A stretch of DNA of 64,000 nt from Brumicola pallidula DSM 14239 = ACAM 615 (GTDB lineage Bacteria > Pseudomonadota > Gammaproteobacteria > Enterobacterales > Alteromonadaceae), in the NCBI RefSeq assembly GCF_000428905.1, contig NZ_AUAV01000014.1:112303-176302 (forward strand). Direction: 5' to 3'. Shown here piece by piece: positions 37,225 to 47,705 of the stretch; positions within the stretch are counted from its first letter, which is position 1; each line of letters begins with the position of its first letter. The notes beneath the pieces are model-generated. The model had not been told where the DNA came from, searched no databases, and saw only the letters and a list, made by a program, of their open reading frames with translations. The position numbers and the translations under genes are program-made.

Positions 37225-37253
37225 TAAAAAAACGCGCTAAGGCGCTTTTTTTT
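37225..37253. terminator. Bidirectional terminator overlapping the ybdG-like stop
   Basis: gcgc (37234-37237) and gcgc (37242-37245) form a short stem around TAAG, flanked by A7 on the left and T8 on the right. The minus-strand gene's stop codon (37237-37239) is inside the hairpin. Confidence 0.65.
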
Positions 37254-38586
37254 GTGGCTGTTCGTTATTGCTAGAAATACGCTGATAGGCACGTAATTTG
37301 AAAACAGGCATTATTGCCAATACGTGGTCAAAAATATCAGACTGAATACGTTCATAGATTACCCAACCTTTTTCTTTACTAAAGCAATAGATTTCCAATG
37401 GAATACCAATTTCGGTGGGCGGTAACTGCCTTACCATACAAATTAAATCTTGGTTTACGAATTCATGACCCTTCAGATAGGCAGCTAAATAAGCTCTAAA
37501 TGTACCTAAATTAGTTAGTCGTCGGCAGTTCAGAATATCAGTCTCTGCTATGTCTTTTAGTTTTCTGTCGTCCACCAATTCTTGCTTCTTAGCTTTTAAA
37601 TAACCGTTTAGTAATTTCATACTTTCCCATTCATCCAACAGCTCAGCATCGGCAAACCCGACAGAATGAATATCAATGTATACCGCTCGCTTTATTCTTC
37701 TACCACCAGATTCCATCATCCCGCGCCAGTTTTTTACTGCATCAGTGGTGAGTGCGTAAGTAGGAAGCGTCGATATTGTTTTATCCCAGTTTTGGATTTT
37801 GACTACGTTTAATCCAATTTCAAGTATTTCACCATCAACTTCATATTTAGGCATCGCAATCCAATCTCCTGTATTGAACATTCTGTTTGCGGCAATTTGG
37901 ATGCCAGCAACAAAGCCCAAAATGGTGTCTCTGAAAATTAGAACCAATACTGCGGCAATAGCAGTTAGTCCTGATAATAAAAACACCGGACTTTTACCCA
38001 GTAATAACGACAAGATTAAAAATATGAGAATAAGCGTGAAGAGTAGTTTGGCGACTTGAATAAAGCCGGTAATAGGAGCTTTTTTAGCCAGCTGACTTTT
38101 GCTGTAAATGCTCTCTATTGCTGTTAATGAGGCACTTAAGGTTCTCCACACGGTAAATAGAAGGTAAATGGCACTCAGGTTTGCCAACAAGCTATATATC
38201 TTTTCTTCGGGCCCAAAAAACAAACTGTATGTAGAGTACACAATAATGCCCGGGACAATCCTAGCAAGACGTCTAAAGACACCGGCTTCTAGTAAGCAGT
38301 CGTCCCATGTATTACTGGATTTAGCAACGAACCTTAGTACTTTAAAATGCAGGATAAACTTAACAATTAGAAATGCAATAATCGCCACAGCAAAAATGCT
38401 ACCTAACGCAAATAATTGATATGAAATACTGCCAAGCTCTAACTTCATTCCTAGATATTGACCTGCTTCAATCAATAACTCGACAAAATCAGCAACGACT
38501 TGGCTGCGCATAGGCTCTGTGACACCCTCTGTTACTGGCGCAGTTGATGTGAAAATTGAGGATAAAACCGTCATTACATAATTCAT
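37237..38586 (-). CDS. MscS-like channel, YbdG (MscM) type
   Basis: A 449-aa mechanosensitive channel of the YbdG group. An N-terminal periplasmic stretch and about five helices (~65-240) lead to the MscS core: FRDTILGFVAGIQIAANRMFNTGDWIAM is the pore and beta-domain signature (FNTGDWI typical of YbdG), followed by VVKIQNWDKTISTLPTYAL. The C-terminal domain is longer than in MscS. It would gate on mild osmotic stress. It is distinct from the channel at 22075. AAAGG ribosome site. Confidence 0.87.
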   Translation of the reverse strand: MNYVMTVLSSIFTSTAPVTEGVTEPMRSQVVADFVELLIEAGQYLGMKLELGSISYQLFALGSIFAVAIIAFLIVKFILHFKVLRFVAKSSNTWDDCLLEAGVFRRLARIVPGIIVYSTYSLFFGPEEKIYSLLANLSAIYLLFTVWRTLSASLTAIESIYSKSQLAKKAPITGFIQVAKLLFTLILIFLILSLLLGKSPVFLLSGLTAIAAVLVLIFRDTILGFVAGIQIAANRMFNTGDWIAMPKYEVDGEILEIGLNVVKIQNWDKTISTLPTYALTTDAVKNWRGMMESGGRRIKRAVYIDIHSVGFADAELLDEWESMKLLNGYLKAKKQELVDDRKLKDIAETDILNCRRLTNLGTFRAYLAAYLKGHEFVNQDLICMVRQLPPTEIGIPLEIYCFSKEKGWVIYERIQSDIFDHVLAIMPVFKLRAYQRISSNNEQPQKKAP

Positions 38587-38599
38587 TCTATTGTGCCTT

Positions 38600-39490
38600 T
38601 TATCCTTTCATCCAGGTTTTTATGCGCTGGTTTTTATTGACCCAAAGCTCATTGAGCCAAACTTGGAAGTTTTCCCTAAAGCCTGAGTTATTAAAGTAAT
38701 CGCCAATTATCTTCTTGTGCACAGGGTGAACACTGACATCGATTACAATATGAGTCATGTCGCCGCTTAACATATCGCGCATCGGGTGATCGGCATTCTG
38801 TGGATAAGCAAGCGTAATGTCCAGTAAGTTGCTAAATTGTTCGCCCATTGATGCAAGTGTGAAAGCGATCCCACCCGCTTTTGGACGCAGCAAATTTGAA
38901 AAGGGACTCTTACGTTCTTGGGCTTTAGCCTGTGAAAAACGTGTACCTTCAACAAAGTTAATAACGGATGTTGGACTATCTAAAAATTTAGCACAAGATT
39001 GTCGAGTTGTTTCGATATCAGTGCCTCTTAAATGCGGGTTTTTTTGCACAAAATCCTGCGTGTACCGGCGCATAAAAGGCATATCTAAAGCCCAAGCAGC
39101 AATACCGACAAAAGGAAGCCAAATGAGCTCTTTTTTAAGGAAGAATTTTGGTGGGGAGGTATGTTCTGCACAAAAACGAATGAGTAATATAATATCTAAA
39201 TAACTAATATGATTAGCGATAATTAAATACCATTTGTATTTGCTAAGTTCCTCATCCACTTTTACTTCAATATTTACCTTATTAAAAAATTTAATCATTC
39301 CAACGCTAAAAATACTAAATGTAAAATAGAAAAAATGCATCAGCCGTAATAATAATTTACTAACAATGTTAATTGGAATAATGAAGCGCATAATACCGAA
39401 ACAAAAAATCATCATTCCCCAAAAACCCAAATTAGTCATTTGTAATACAAAATGGATTGGAAAAATAAAATATGATTTTAACGACTTCAT
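38600..39490 (-). CDS. Lysophospholipid acyltransferase family protein (YihG-like), copy 2
   Basis: A PlsC-domain acyltransferase, 296 aa from ATG 39490, which overlaps the stop of the previous gene as ATGA; an upstream extension to 39553 is rejected. Two N-terminal membrane helices precede NHISYLDIILL (HX4D active site), FMRRYTQDF, and NFVEGTRFS (EGTR). It resembles YihG/YihG-like LPLATs that tune phospholipid acyl chains. It is clearly paralogous to the neighbouring gene. Confidence 0.88.
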   Translation of the reverse strand: MKSLKSYFIFPIHFVLQMTNLGFWGMMIFCFGIMRFIIPINIVSKLLLRLMHFFYFTFSIFSVGMIKFFNKVNIEVKVDEELSKYKWYLIIANHISYLDIILLIRFCAEHTSPPKFFLKKELIWLPFVGIAAWALDMPFMRRYTQDFVQKNPHLRGTDIETTRQSCAKFLDSPTSVINFVEGTRFSQAKAQERKSPFSNLLRPKAGGIAFTLASMGEQFSNLLDITLAYPQNADHPMRDMLSGDMTHIVIDVSVHPVHKKIIGDYFNNSGFRENFQVWLNELWVNKNQRIKTWMKG

Positions 39491-40392
39491 TTGTTGTTTT
39501 GCTCCATAAACTCCAGCTCCATGTTTTTCTCTCGCCACATCTGATTTAGCCATTCTTGAAACACTTGTTTTTGCGCAGGATCGTCAAAATAAGCTGCTGA
39601 AAAAATGCCTTTGTTAAATAAGTCTTCAATTAATACTGTTTTGATACTAATGTTTATTGTAGCTACTTTCCCAGTAACGAAATCCCAGTAAGTGGGCGCT
39701 CCACTAGGGTAGTGAATTGTAACGTCAACGAGTCGAGTTAATTGTTTGCCCATAGCACTTAATACGAAGGCGATACCACCCGCTTTGGGAAGTAGAAGCT
39801 TGGAGTATACCCCACCTGTTTTATGCCGTTTTTGTTCAGTAAAGCGTGTACCTTCAATGAAGTTCATCACGCTAACAGGCTTATGTTGAAATTTTTCACA
39901 TGCTTTTTTAGTGGTTTCTAAATCCTTCCCTTTCAAATGTGGATTTTTATTTAAAAACGCTCGGCTGTATCGACGCATAAACGGAAAGTCTAGCGCCCAC
40001 CACGCAATTCCTATAAAAGGCACCCAAATAAGTTCTTTTTTGAGGAAAAATTTTAAAAATGGGATCCTACGATTAAAGACGCGCTGCAGCACTAAAATAT
40101 CAACCCAAGATTGATGGTTTGAAATAACCAAATACCATTCTTTTGTAGTTAGCCCCTCCAGACCCTTAATCTCAAAGCAAGTTCTGGAAAATATATTTTG
40201 ATTTATATTGTTGATACTTATCCACGCCGTTGCGCAGCCATCGAGCGGAAAAGAGACTAGCTTTTGCCAAGATTTGATTGGTATTACCTTTAACAAGGAT
40301 AAAATTACGATAGGTAAAACCCAGAAGACGGTATTAATAAAGTAGCAGAATGCTGAAATACAGCCGTTTATGAAGGAAAGCAATGCGGGCAC
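39487..40392 (-). CDS. Lysophospholipid acyltransferase family protein (YihG-like), copy 1
   Basis: A 301-aa PlsC-type acyltransferase with N-terminal membrane helices (~10-35), active-site NHQSWVDILVL (HX4D), DFPFMRRYSRAF and NFIEGTRFTEQ (EGTR). Start is GTG 40392 with an imperfect ribosome site. It overlaps its downstream paralogue by 4 nt (ATGA). The two share motif spacing along their length, suggesting an old tandem duplication. Confidence 0.88.
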   Translation of the reverse strand: MPALLSFINGCISAFCYFINTVFWVLPIVILSLLKVIPIKSWQKLVSFPLDGCATAWISINNINQNIFSRTCFEIKGLEGLTTKEWYLVISNHQSWVDILVLQRVFNRRIPFLKFFLKKELIWVPFIGIAWWALDFPFMRRYSRAFLNKNPHLKGKDLETTKKACEKFQHKPVSVMNFIEGTRFTEQKRHKTGGVYSKLLLPKAGGIAFVLSAMGKQLTRLVDVTIHYPSGAPTYWDFVTGKVATINISIKTVLIEDLFNKGIFSAAYFDDPAQKQVFQEWLNQMWREKNMELEFMEQNNK

Positions 40393-40502
40393 GACCTAGT
40401 GTTATTTAATTTATGGAGATAAGTATATACGAACACAGGCTTTGTGCCGAAACAAATAAAGCGTAAATTTATTGGCAAGCATCTAATCCAAAGTATAAAA
40501 AA

Positions 40503-42659
40503 CTACTCGGCGTCAATCGTGACGATAGACAATTGATTACGTCCGTTGTGTTTGCATTTATATAATTCCTCATCAGCTATATTGATCACTTCATGCAAGC
40601 TCAATAAACTATTTCCTAATAAACTGCATATACCTATACTGATGGTAAACTTCACAGGGGTTTGCAAGTCTTTAAAGTTCAACAACATATTTTGCGTTTG
40701 TAGGCGAATATTATGTATCAGTTGATGGTGTGATCTAACGTCTTTACCCGACATCAATATAATGAATTCTTCGCCCCCATAGCGGCCAATGATATCGGTT
40801 TCACGTTTACAATTATCTTGCATTAATTCTGCGAATGCTTTGAGACATTCATCACCAACTAAATGACCATAACTATCATTAATGAGTTTGAAGTGGTCGA
40901 TATCAATTAGCGCTAAACTAATCGGCTGATGCAGGCGTTGATTTGTTTTAATTGCATTGTAAGCAATCTCATCGAATCCACTGCGATTAAGAAGTTGTGT
41001 CAATCCATCTTCTCTTGCTTGGGCGGCAAGTTGCAAATTCATCTGCTCTAATTGAGTGGTTTTTTCAGTGACCTGTTGCTGCAATTGCCCCTCAAAGTCA
41101 CGTAATAAATTATGAGATTTTCTAAGTTTAGCGGCAACTTCATTAATTTCTTGGCTGGATGTCGCTCCTTGTGTATTTTCAAAATTAGAAATGTAACTCT
41201 CAGAACTATTCTTTAATAACTTAACAAGGGGCGCGGTAATTTGTTTAGCTAGCTTATGCGCTATAAATAGAAATAATAAAATAATACTGACGACAGTAGC
41301 CGCTAGTACCAAAATATGATGACTGAATAGTTGCACGAGTTCGGCGGGTTGCTTAATGATATAAATTTTCCAATCAAAGCTGTTCTTTGCCAAGTGATAA
41401 GGATGATTTTTACCGTTGATAGATAGTACTGGAAAGTCTGGTGTGAACTTGCTTTTGCCAATGTTAACGACGTGTTTTTCTAAATTATTCAAGTTTGTTG
41501 GAGATGAAGCGTAAATTACTCGGTCTTCTTTGTCCGTGATGATGACGTAATCTGTTAGCAGAGATGATTTCATTCTTTCATGTAACTTCGTTATAAATTG
41601 TAGGTTCATTGCACCGAGCAGAGCACCTTCAAATTCACCATCGATGATTATCGGACTCGACATAGCAATCATGGGGGCTGCAATGATACCTCTACTCATC
41701 ATCGCATTAGAAATAAAGGGCGTTTTTTTGTCGCGAGCATGAATGAAGTAATTGCGGTCGTCCACAAACCTGAGATTTTCTGGCAAATTTTTCACTTCTT
41801 CATTATATTTAGTTGGCGCAAAAAAGCTGGTGTAGCCGTCAGATCTAATAAAAGTCAGATTATAAAAGTTAGGGTAATTAGATTGCGCATCTACCAAAAT
41901 GTTTTTTCTAGCATCCTCATCTGAGATCCTCGACAATGTTCTGGCCAACTGATTTACAAACGCATAGTGTTCATCTATAAAACGTTCTGTTGCTAAACTA
42001 ACGCTAGTGGCTTGAGCTCTCAATATTTTAATTAGCTGTTCTTCATTGCGCATACTTGCGGTGCTAACCAACACAAAGGAGATGGTAACGAGAGGTAAAA
42101 TCAAGGTGAGCGCACTTAATGCAAATATATTAGACGATAGGCTTTTGTTGACTAAGTTTATGCGTTCAGAAATCCATCTTGTAGGCGTCAATAAATACAA
42201 CAATGCGGCTAACGAACTATTAAATAGTCCATTTAATCCTTGCATAGCGGCAAATATAAAGCTGAATTCTTGACTATTGCCGGCGCTTGAAAAGCTGTTT
42301 AAATATAGCCAGAAAAGTGGACTACCAATAAATAACCAAAAACAAAGAGAGGCGATAACAACAAAAAAGCGTTTATGGATAAGGTATGCAATAGTAATAA
42401 ACTCGGCGAGACTTATACCAATATCTGCGAGCGATTGGTCCAATATGTACATTGAAATAATACTGAATGCGAGAGTAATGATGGACGCTCTGATCCCAAA
42501 ACTAATCAATACATAAATGCACAGGCCCATGCCCCAAGATAGACTTAGCGCACCATAAATAGGAATTGATAAAAACAAGTTAGCAATGGCCGCAAAAACA
42601 CCAAACAGCAATCCTTGCAATATACTTTCTTGAGTCCGCTTTTCAATCATATTGAGCAT
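40503..42659 (-). CDS. Membrane sensor diguanylate cyclase (GGDEF), paralogue A
   Basis: A 718-aa protein making c-di-GMP from two GTP. Order: N-terminal multi-helix membrane domain (~15-205), periplasmic Cache-like sensor (~225-440), a helix (~445-465), coiled-coil linker (~510-550) and GGDEF domain (~555-715). The active site is RYGGEEFIILM, and RETD five residues before it is an intact RxxD inhibitory site. The N-terminal domain resembles the 5TMR/LytS-like type. It is adjacent to a paralogue in the same orientation; no HAMP is obvious. Confidence 0.92.
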   Translation of the reverse strand: MLNMIEKRTQESILQGLLFGVFAAIANLFLSIPIYGALSLSWGMGLCIYVLISFGIRASIITLAFSIISMYILDQSLADIGISLAEFITIAYLIHKRFFVVIASLCFWLFIGSPLFWLYLNSFSSAGNSQEFSFIFAAMQGLNGLFNSSLAALLYLLTPTRWISERINLVNKSLSSNIFALSALTLILPLVTISFVLVSTASMRNEEQLIKILRAQATSVSLATERFIDEHYAFVNQLARTLSRISDEDARKNILVDAQSNYPNFYNLTFIRSDGYTSFFAPTKYNEEVKNLPENLRFVDDRNYFIHARDKKTPFISNAMMSRGIIAAPMIAMSSPIIIDGEFEGALLGAMNLQFITKLHERMKSSLLTDYVIITDKEDRVIYASSPTNLNNLEKHVVNIGKSKFTPDFPVLSINGKNHPYHLAKNSFDWKIYIIKQPAELVQLFSHHILVLAATVVSIILLFLFIAHKLAKQITAPLVKLLKNSSESYISNFENTQGATSSQEINEVAAKLRKSHNLLRDFEGQLQQQVTEKTTQLEQMNLQLAAQAREDGLTQLLNRSGFDEIAYNAIKTNQRLHQPISLALIDIDHFKLINDSYGHLVGDECLKAFAELMQDNCKRETDIIGRYGGEEFIILMSGKDVRSHHQLIHNIRLQTQNMLLNFKDLQTPVKFTISIGICSLLGNSLLSLHEVINIADEELYKCKHNGRNQLSIVTIDAE

Positions 42660-42786
42660 CTAATAGCTTGATTGTTTTTAATTCAATTTATGTAACAACA
42701 CTAGTCTTATTCAGATTAAAAGTCTATATTTTGCACAATTTACATTAAATCAATTAGGGGGTTACAGTTGGTAAGTGTGTTTATTG

Positions 42787-44676
42787 CTACTGGGAATATA
42801 TTGAGATTTTATTTTTGCCGGTACGTTTGCTTTTATACAGTTGTTCGTCCGCCGATTTTACTAATCCTTCGAAGCTCATCCCATAGTTGCTGCCCATGCT
42901 ACTAACACCAATACTAATGGTCATTCTTACAACAATATCTTCGCTGCTTACTTTTGTTTTTTGTACGGCACGGTGAATTCTTTTGGTCAACTCATGATGT
43001 TCTTCAATATTTCCACCACTCAGCAAAATAATGAATTCTTCGCCTCCATATCGACCCAGTAAATCAGTGGTACGTTTGCAAAAACGGTTAAAGGTTTTAG
43101 AGATAGAAATAATGCAAGTATCACCAAAAGGGTGGCCATAGGTATCGTTGATTTGTTTGAAATCATCAATATCAATGAGCACCATCGACAAGGGAATGTG
43201 ATTACGCACGCAATTACGAAAAGTGGTGTTAGCAAGGTCATCAAAGCCACTTCGATTTAGCAAGTTAGTGAGTCCGTCTTTTTGCGCTAAATTATATAAT
43301 TGATTGTTTAACGTCGTCAGTTGTTTCGTTTTATCTTGTACTTGCAAGCTCAAATGCTGTTGAAAATTCAACATTATTTCACGAGAGTTAATTAACTTAT
43401 CGGTGACCTTCTTCATTTCATCACTAATCTCAGCCTCGCTTACCATATCTTCCGAAGCCGAACTGTCATTAAAATGGTTTGCCAAATTAACTAGAGGTAG
43501 GGTTATTCGTTTACTTAATTGGTTCGCAATAATTGCAAAGACAACAAAAGTAATAAATAAGCATGCAGCTAATATATAAAAGTTTTTTGAGATAACTTGG
43601 GTGACAATGTTCGGAGAAGTTAGCACGGTGATTGTCCATTCATGCTGGGTTATGGACTGGTAATAGAGGTATTTATTATTCTGAAAAGTGAGTTCTGGTA
43701 TCTTGTCTATTAGTAAGTTTTTACTCGGCTGATAGCTAAATTGCGACAATGTCACTAATTCAAGCTTTGGTGACGCGAATAGAATCATATTATTTTTATC
43801 AGTAATGACGTATTCGTAAAATGCAGTAGCATCTAAAACAGTCTGCACAGGGAGCGAAAAACCAGAATTGGGAAACGTGGTTGCAAACGTGTTTACAGTG
43901 GCTAAATGGCTGTCAACAAACGCATCTACGACATACATGATTTGTTCGCCCTGTCGTGTGAGCGTGTTCGCTATCTCTTGTTCCTTTTGATCTATATTTT
44001 GCCAAGTAAAAATTAAGGAAATAATAATTGTGGGTAATGTGACCGTCAACATGCAAAGCGAAAAAATCACGGTTGCCAACTTTGGCGGCTTTCCTCTGTA
44101 TTTTTTATACACGTTTTTGATGGGCATAAAGGAATAAATAAGAGCTGCTAAAGAAGCTCCAAATATGCCGTTAATACTTAATGTTAAGCCTGAAATGATT
44201 AGTAATTCTGATGAGGTTGCACTTGTTATCATCAGCAATAGCAACGTTAGCGGCACTCCAATAAATAGCCAATAAATGACATCCGCTAATAATAACGTTT
44301 TGCCATTGCGCAACATCATGTGAACGGCAAACGTTTCACTGACTAATATAATAAATAAGAATGGGTCGTCTAGTTTTACTGCTAATGCTATTGCTGAAAT
44401 TACTGAGGCAATGATGCCAGCATTGAGTCCTCGTGCCACAAGACACAAAAGAACTAATATTTGACCGAAATAAAGTGAAAAATAGCCGTAGAAAGGAATA
44501 CTTAGGAAGTAGTTGGTTAGGGCTCCGATAATACCAAAACCGAGACCAAACAAAAGTATGCCTGCTGAAAAAACAGATTCTGAATGCGCAGGGGAATGGC
44601 TTACTAACTTTTTAATAACAAAATCCCTTCCTCTAAACCGCGGTAAATATGAGCGCAAATCGAATACTTTACGCAC
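42787..44676 (-). CDS. Membrane sensor diguanylate cyclase (GGDEF), paralogue B
   Basis: A 629-aa paralogue of the 40503 gene with the same order: multi-helix N-terminus (~30-195), a shorter periplasmic domain (~235-360), a helix (~370-390), coiled coil, and GGDEF (~465-628). The active site GRYGGEEFIILL and the RTTD I-site are intact. The sensor segment is about 85 residues shorter than in paralogue A, so the ligands may differ. Start is GTG 44676. The 127-nt gap suggests the two can be expressed separately. Confidence 0.9.
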   Translation of the reverse strand: MRKVFDLRSYLPRFRGRDFVIKKLVSHSPAHSESVFSAGILLFGLGFGIIGALTNYFLSIPFYGYFSLYFGQILVLLCLVARGLNAGIIASVISAIALAVKLDDPFLFIILVSETFAVHMMLRNGKTLLLADVIYWLFIGVPLTLLLLMITSATSSELLIISGLTLSINGIFGASLAALIYSFMPIKNVYKKYRGKPPKLATVIFSLCMLTVTLPTIIISLIFTWQNIDQKEQEIANTLTRQGEQIMYVVDAFVDSHLATVNTFATTFPNSGFSLPVQTVLDATAFYEYVITDKNNMILFASPKLELVTLSQFSYQPSKNLLIDKIPELTFQNNKYLYYQSITQHEWTITVLTSPNIVTQVISKNFYILAACLFITFVVFAIIANQLSKRITLPLVNLANHFNDSSASEDMVSEAEISDEMKKVTDKLINSREIMLNFQQHLSLQVQDKTKQLTTLNNQLYNLAQKDGLTNLLNRSGFDDLANTTFRNCVRNHIPLSMVLIDIDDFKQINDTYGHPFGDTCIISISKTFNRFCKRTTDLLGRYGGEEFIILLSGGNIEEHHELTKRIHRAVQKTKVSSEDIVVRMTISIGVSSMGSNYGMSFEGLVKSADEQLYKSKRTGKNKISIYSQ

Positions 44677-44847
44677 ATTGATATTAATCCTTTGAGTATC
44701 GAGATCAAGAGATTGCGACAGTTTTATATCGATTTATACTCGTTTATGGCGCGTTTGCTTTATTTTTGTACAGCGCTTGGCTTTACAATTAGGTTTGATC
44801 TTAATCCGCAAAGACTTAATACTATACGTATCGAAAGTTGCTATTAA

Positions 44848-45999
<1,152 letters not shown>

Positions 46000-46010
46000 G
46001 GGAAACGGCG

Positions 46011-46868
46011 ATGAAAAAACTATCTTCGAATAAAGTATTCGGCGGCGAACATGCGCAATATAGTCATTACTCTGACGCTAATAAGTGTGAAATGACCTTT
46101 GCTATTTTTTTACCGCCAATAGCTTTGGGTAAAGGCAAAGAAGCACAGAGAGTTCCAGTGTTATATTGGTTGTCTGGGCTTACCTGCAATGACCAAAATT
46201 TTATGCAGAAGGCGGGCGCTTTCAGAGCCGCTGCTGAGCTAGGAATTGCCATTGTTTCTCCCGACACGAGCCCGCGCGGAGAAGATGTACCTGACGATCC
46301 AGACAGTGCTTATGACTTTGGCTTAGGTGCAGGTTTTTATCTGAATGCAACACAAGCACCATGGTCAACCCATTTTAATATGTATGACTACATCCTAAAT
46401 GAGCTGCTTCCTGGTGTTCAACAATCGTTTTTTGTTAATAAAAATTCAGCAATATCAGGTCAATCAATGGGTGGGCATGGTGCTCTTATTATTGGTTTGA
46501 AAAATCCTGATGTGTTCACTTCTATTTCTGCATTTAGTCCAATTTGTAATCCGGTAAACTGTGCTTGGGGCCAAAAAGCGTTTACGCATTATCTTGGTGA
46601 CGACCAGCAGACTTGGTTGCAATACGATGCTTGTCATCTTTTACAAAATGCTTCAAAGCACATCCCAATTTTAATTGATCAAGGAACGGACGACAATTTT
46701 CTGGAAGACCAACTACAACCTAATAACTTAATTAAGGTGGCACAAATGTCCGATTATCATCTAACGCTTAATATGCGTTCGGGCTATGACCATAGCTACT
46801 TCTTCATCAGCAGTTTCATTGATGAACACTTATATTTTCACGCGACACGTTTGTTTGCAGGTGAATAA
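46011..46868 (+). CDS. fghA: S-formylglutathione hydrolase
   Basis: A 285-aa esterase D-type serine hydrolase that splits S-formylglutathione to formate and glutathione, finishing the pathway begun by FrmA. YWLSGLTCNDQNF is the oxyanion region, SGQSMGGHGAL contains the nucleophile Ser (GxSxG), the acid is in DQGTDDNF and the base His in GYDHSYFFI. It starts 11 nt after frmA with a GGGAAA ribosome site; the two form an operon. Confidence 0.95.
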   Translation: MKKLSSNKVFGGEHAQYSHYSDANKCEMTFAIFLPPIALGKGKEAQRVPVLYWLSGLTCNDQNFMQKAGAFRAAAELGIAIVSPDTSPRGEDVPDDPDSAYDFGLGAGFYLNATQAPWSTHFNMYDYILNELLPGVQQSFFVNKNSAISGQSMGGHGALIIGLKNPDVFTSISAFSPICNPVNCAWGQKAFTHYLGDDQQTWLQYDACHLLQNASKHIPILIDQGTDDNFLEDQLQPNNLIKVAQMSDYHLTLNMRSGYDHSYFFISSFIDEHLYFHATRLFAGE

Positions 46869-46993
46869 AATCCGGATTATTTTGCGTATTTAATTTGATA
46901 TCAAATCGACCTCAAGAATACCCATTTTAGGCTTTAGGCCGGCAGAAGTAAGGTACTATGTAGATCGTTTTTTAATCATTATTAGTGTGCAAA

Positions 46994-47464
46994 ATGAAAA
47001 TCAAACTAGGTTGCCTACTTCCATTATTTCTTATTTCGACTGCAAGTTGTGCGGTCGATTCTTTAAGTGATATTGACACTGCTAGTTATTACTCAAACAG
47101 CGGTAATCAGTCCTCTCTCGTCAATAGTCGGACCGGCGGCTACTTCACCGAATTTCAACTTACATTAAAAAATGATCTGAAATTAACTGGCCAATGGACA
47201 CACCTTCACGATCCATATAACGACGGTTATGACGCTAGTGAAATGTTACGTCCAGTAGGATGGAGCTTAGCCAATGAGTCACGAACTTCAAGCGCTCGTG
47301 AACTGGGAATAAATTGGACGGTGTTTGAAGGTTTACATGCGTACGCTAAAGTTCAAACCGTAAATGGATCTGCATGGATACCTCTAGTTTCAGTGCCTCG
47401 TTTTGTAACGCAAGAATCGGAGCGATGGACCTTAGCTGCTGTTGAGCTTGTTTATCGTTTTTAA
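46994..47464 (+). CDS. Hypothetical exported protein, beta-rich
   Basis: A 156-aa protein, probably from ATG 46994; an in-frame GTG lies 9 nt upstream. The N-terminus MKIKLGCLLPLFLISTASCA looks like a signal, with TASC a possible lipobox. The rest alternates hydrophobic and polar residues and ends LVYRF with a terminal Phe, as in outer-membrane barrel strands, but it is short for a barrel and could be a barrel fragment. Not recognised. Confidence 0.5.
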   Translation: MKIKLGCLLPLFLISTASCAVDSLSDIDTASYYSNSGNQSSLVNSRTGGYFTEFQLTLKNDLKLTGQWTHLHDPYNDGYDASEMLRPVGWSLANESRTSSARELGINWTVFEGLHAYAKVQTVNGSAWIPLVSVPRFVTQESERWTLAAVELVYRF

Positions 47465-47573
47465 TGTTTTTAATGCTTTTGATGCCATGGTTAAACGCAC
47501 TTTTAATATTATTCCAAAAGGCCTCATTTTCAACGGCTCTGGCGCATCATATCGCTCGCGTTTAAGCGTTAGT

Positions 47574-47595
47574 AGCCGCCTTGTATAGCAATCTG
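47574..47595 (+). repeat. 22-nt intergenic copy of an internal segment of the hydrolase gene
   Basis: agccgccttgtatagcaatc plus tg at 47574-47595 recurs exactly at 48290-48311 inside the next gene (encoding the AALYSNL region). Sequence just downstream of both copies also looks loosely similar (ctgctaactaaaa versus ctggtagacaaag). It may be the relic of a duplicated, decayed paralogue. Confidence 0.6.
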
Positions 47596-47705
47596 CTAAC
47601 TAAAACACATTTAGAATAACCTCTTATCCAACTGGCATCGGTCGAAAAATTAACTATGCTTAAAAAGTGAACAAATATATTCACTGATAACAGAAGGAAT
47701 TGTAT

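Noticed and set aside
37237..37253. Run of eight A in the ybdG-like gene as a programmed frameshift site
   Set aside because: It lies six codons before a normal stop and is simply the T-run of the overlapping terminator read from the other strand.
46893..46906. atttgatatcaaat palindrome as an FNR site
   Set aside because: The two TTGAT-like halves overlap with no 4-bp spacer, so it does not fit FNR; it may be a chance AT-rich palindrome.
47487..47588. 33-codon frame MVKRTFNIIPKG... upstream of the hydrolase
   Set aside because: Short, without ribosome site, and it includes the 22-nt duplicated segment; better explained as intergenic or decayed sequence.
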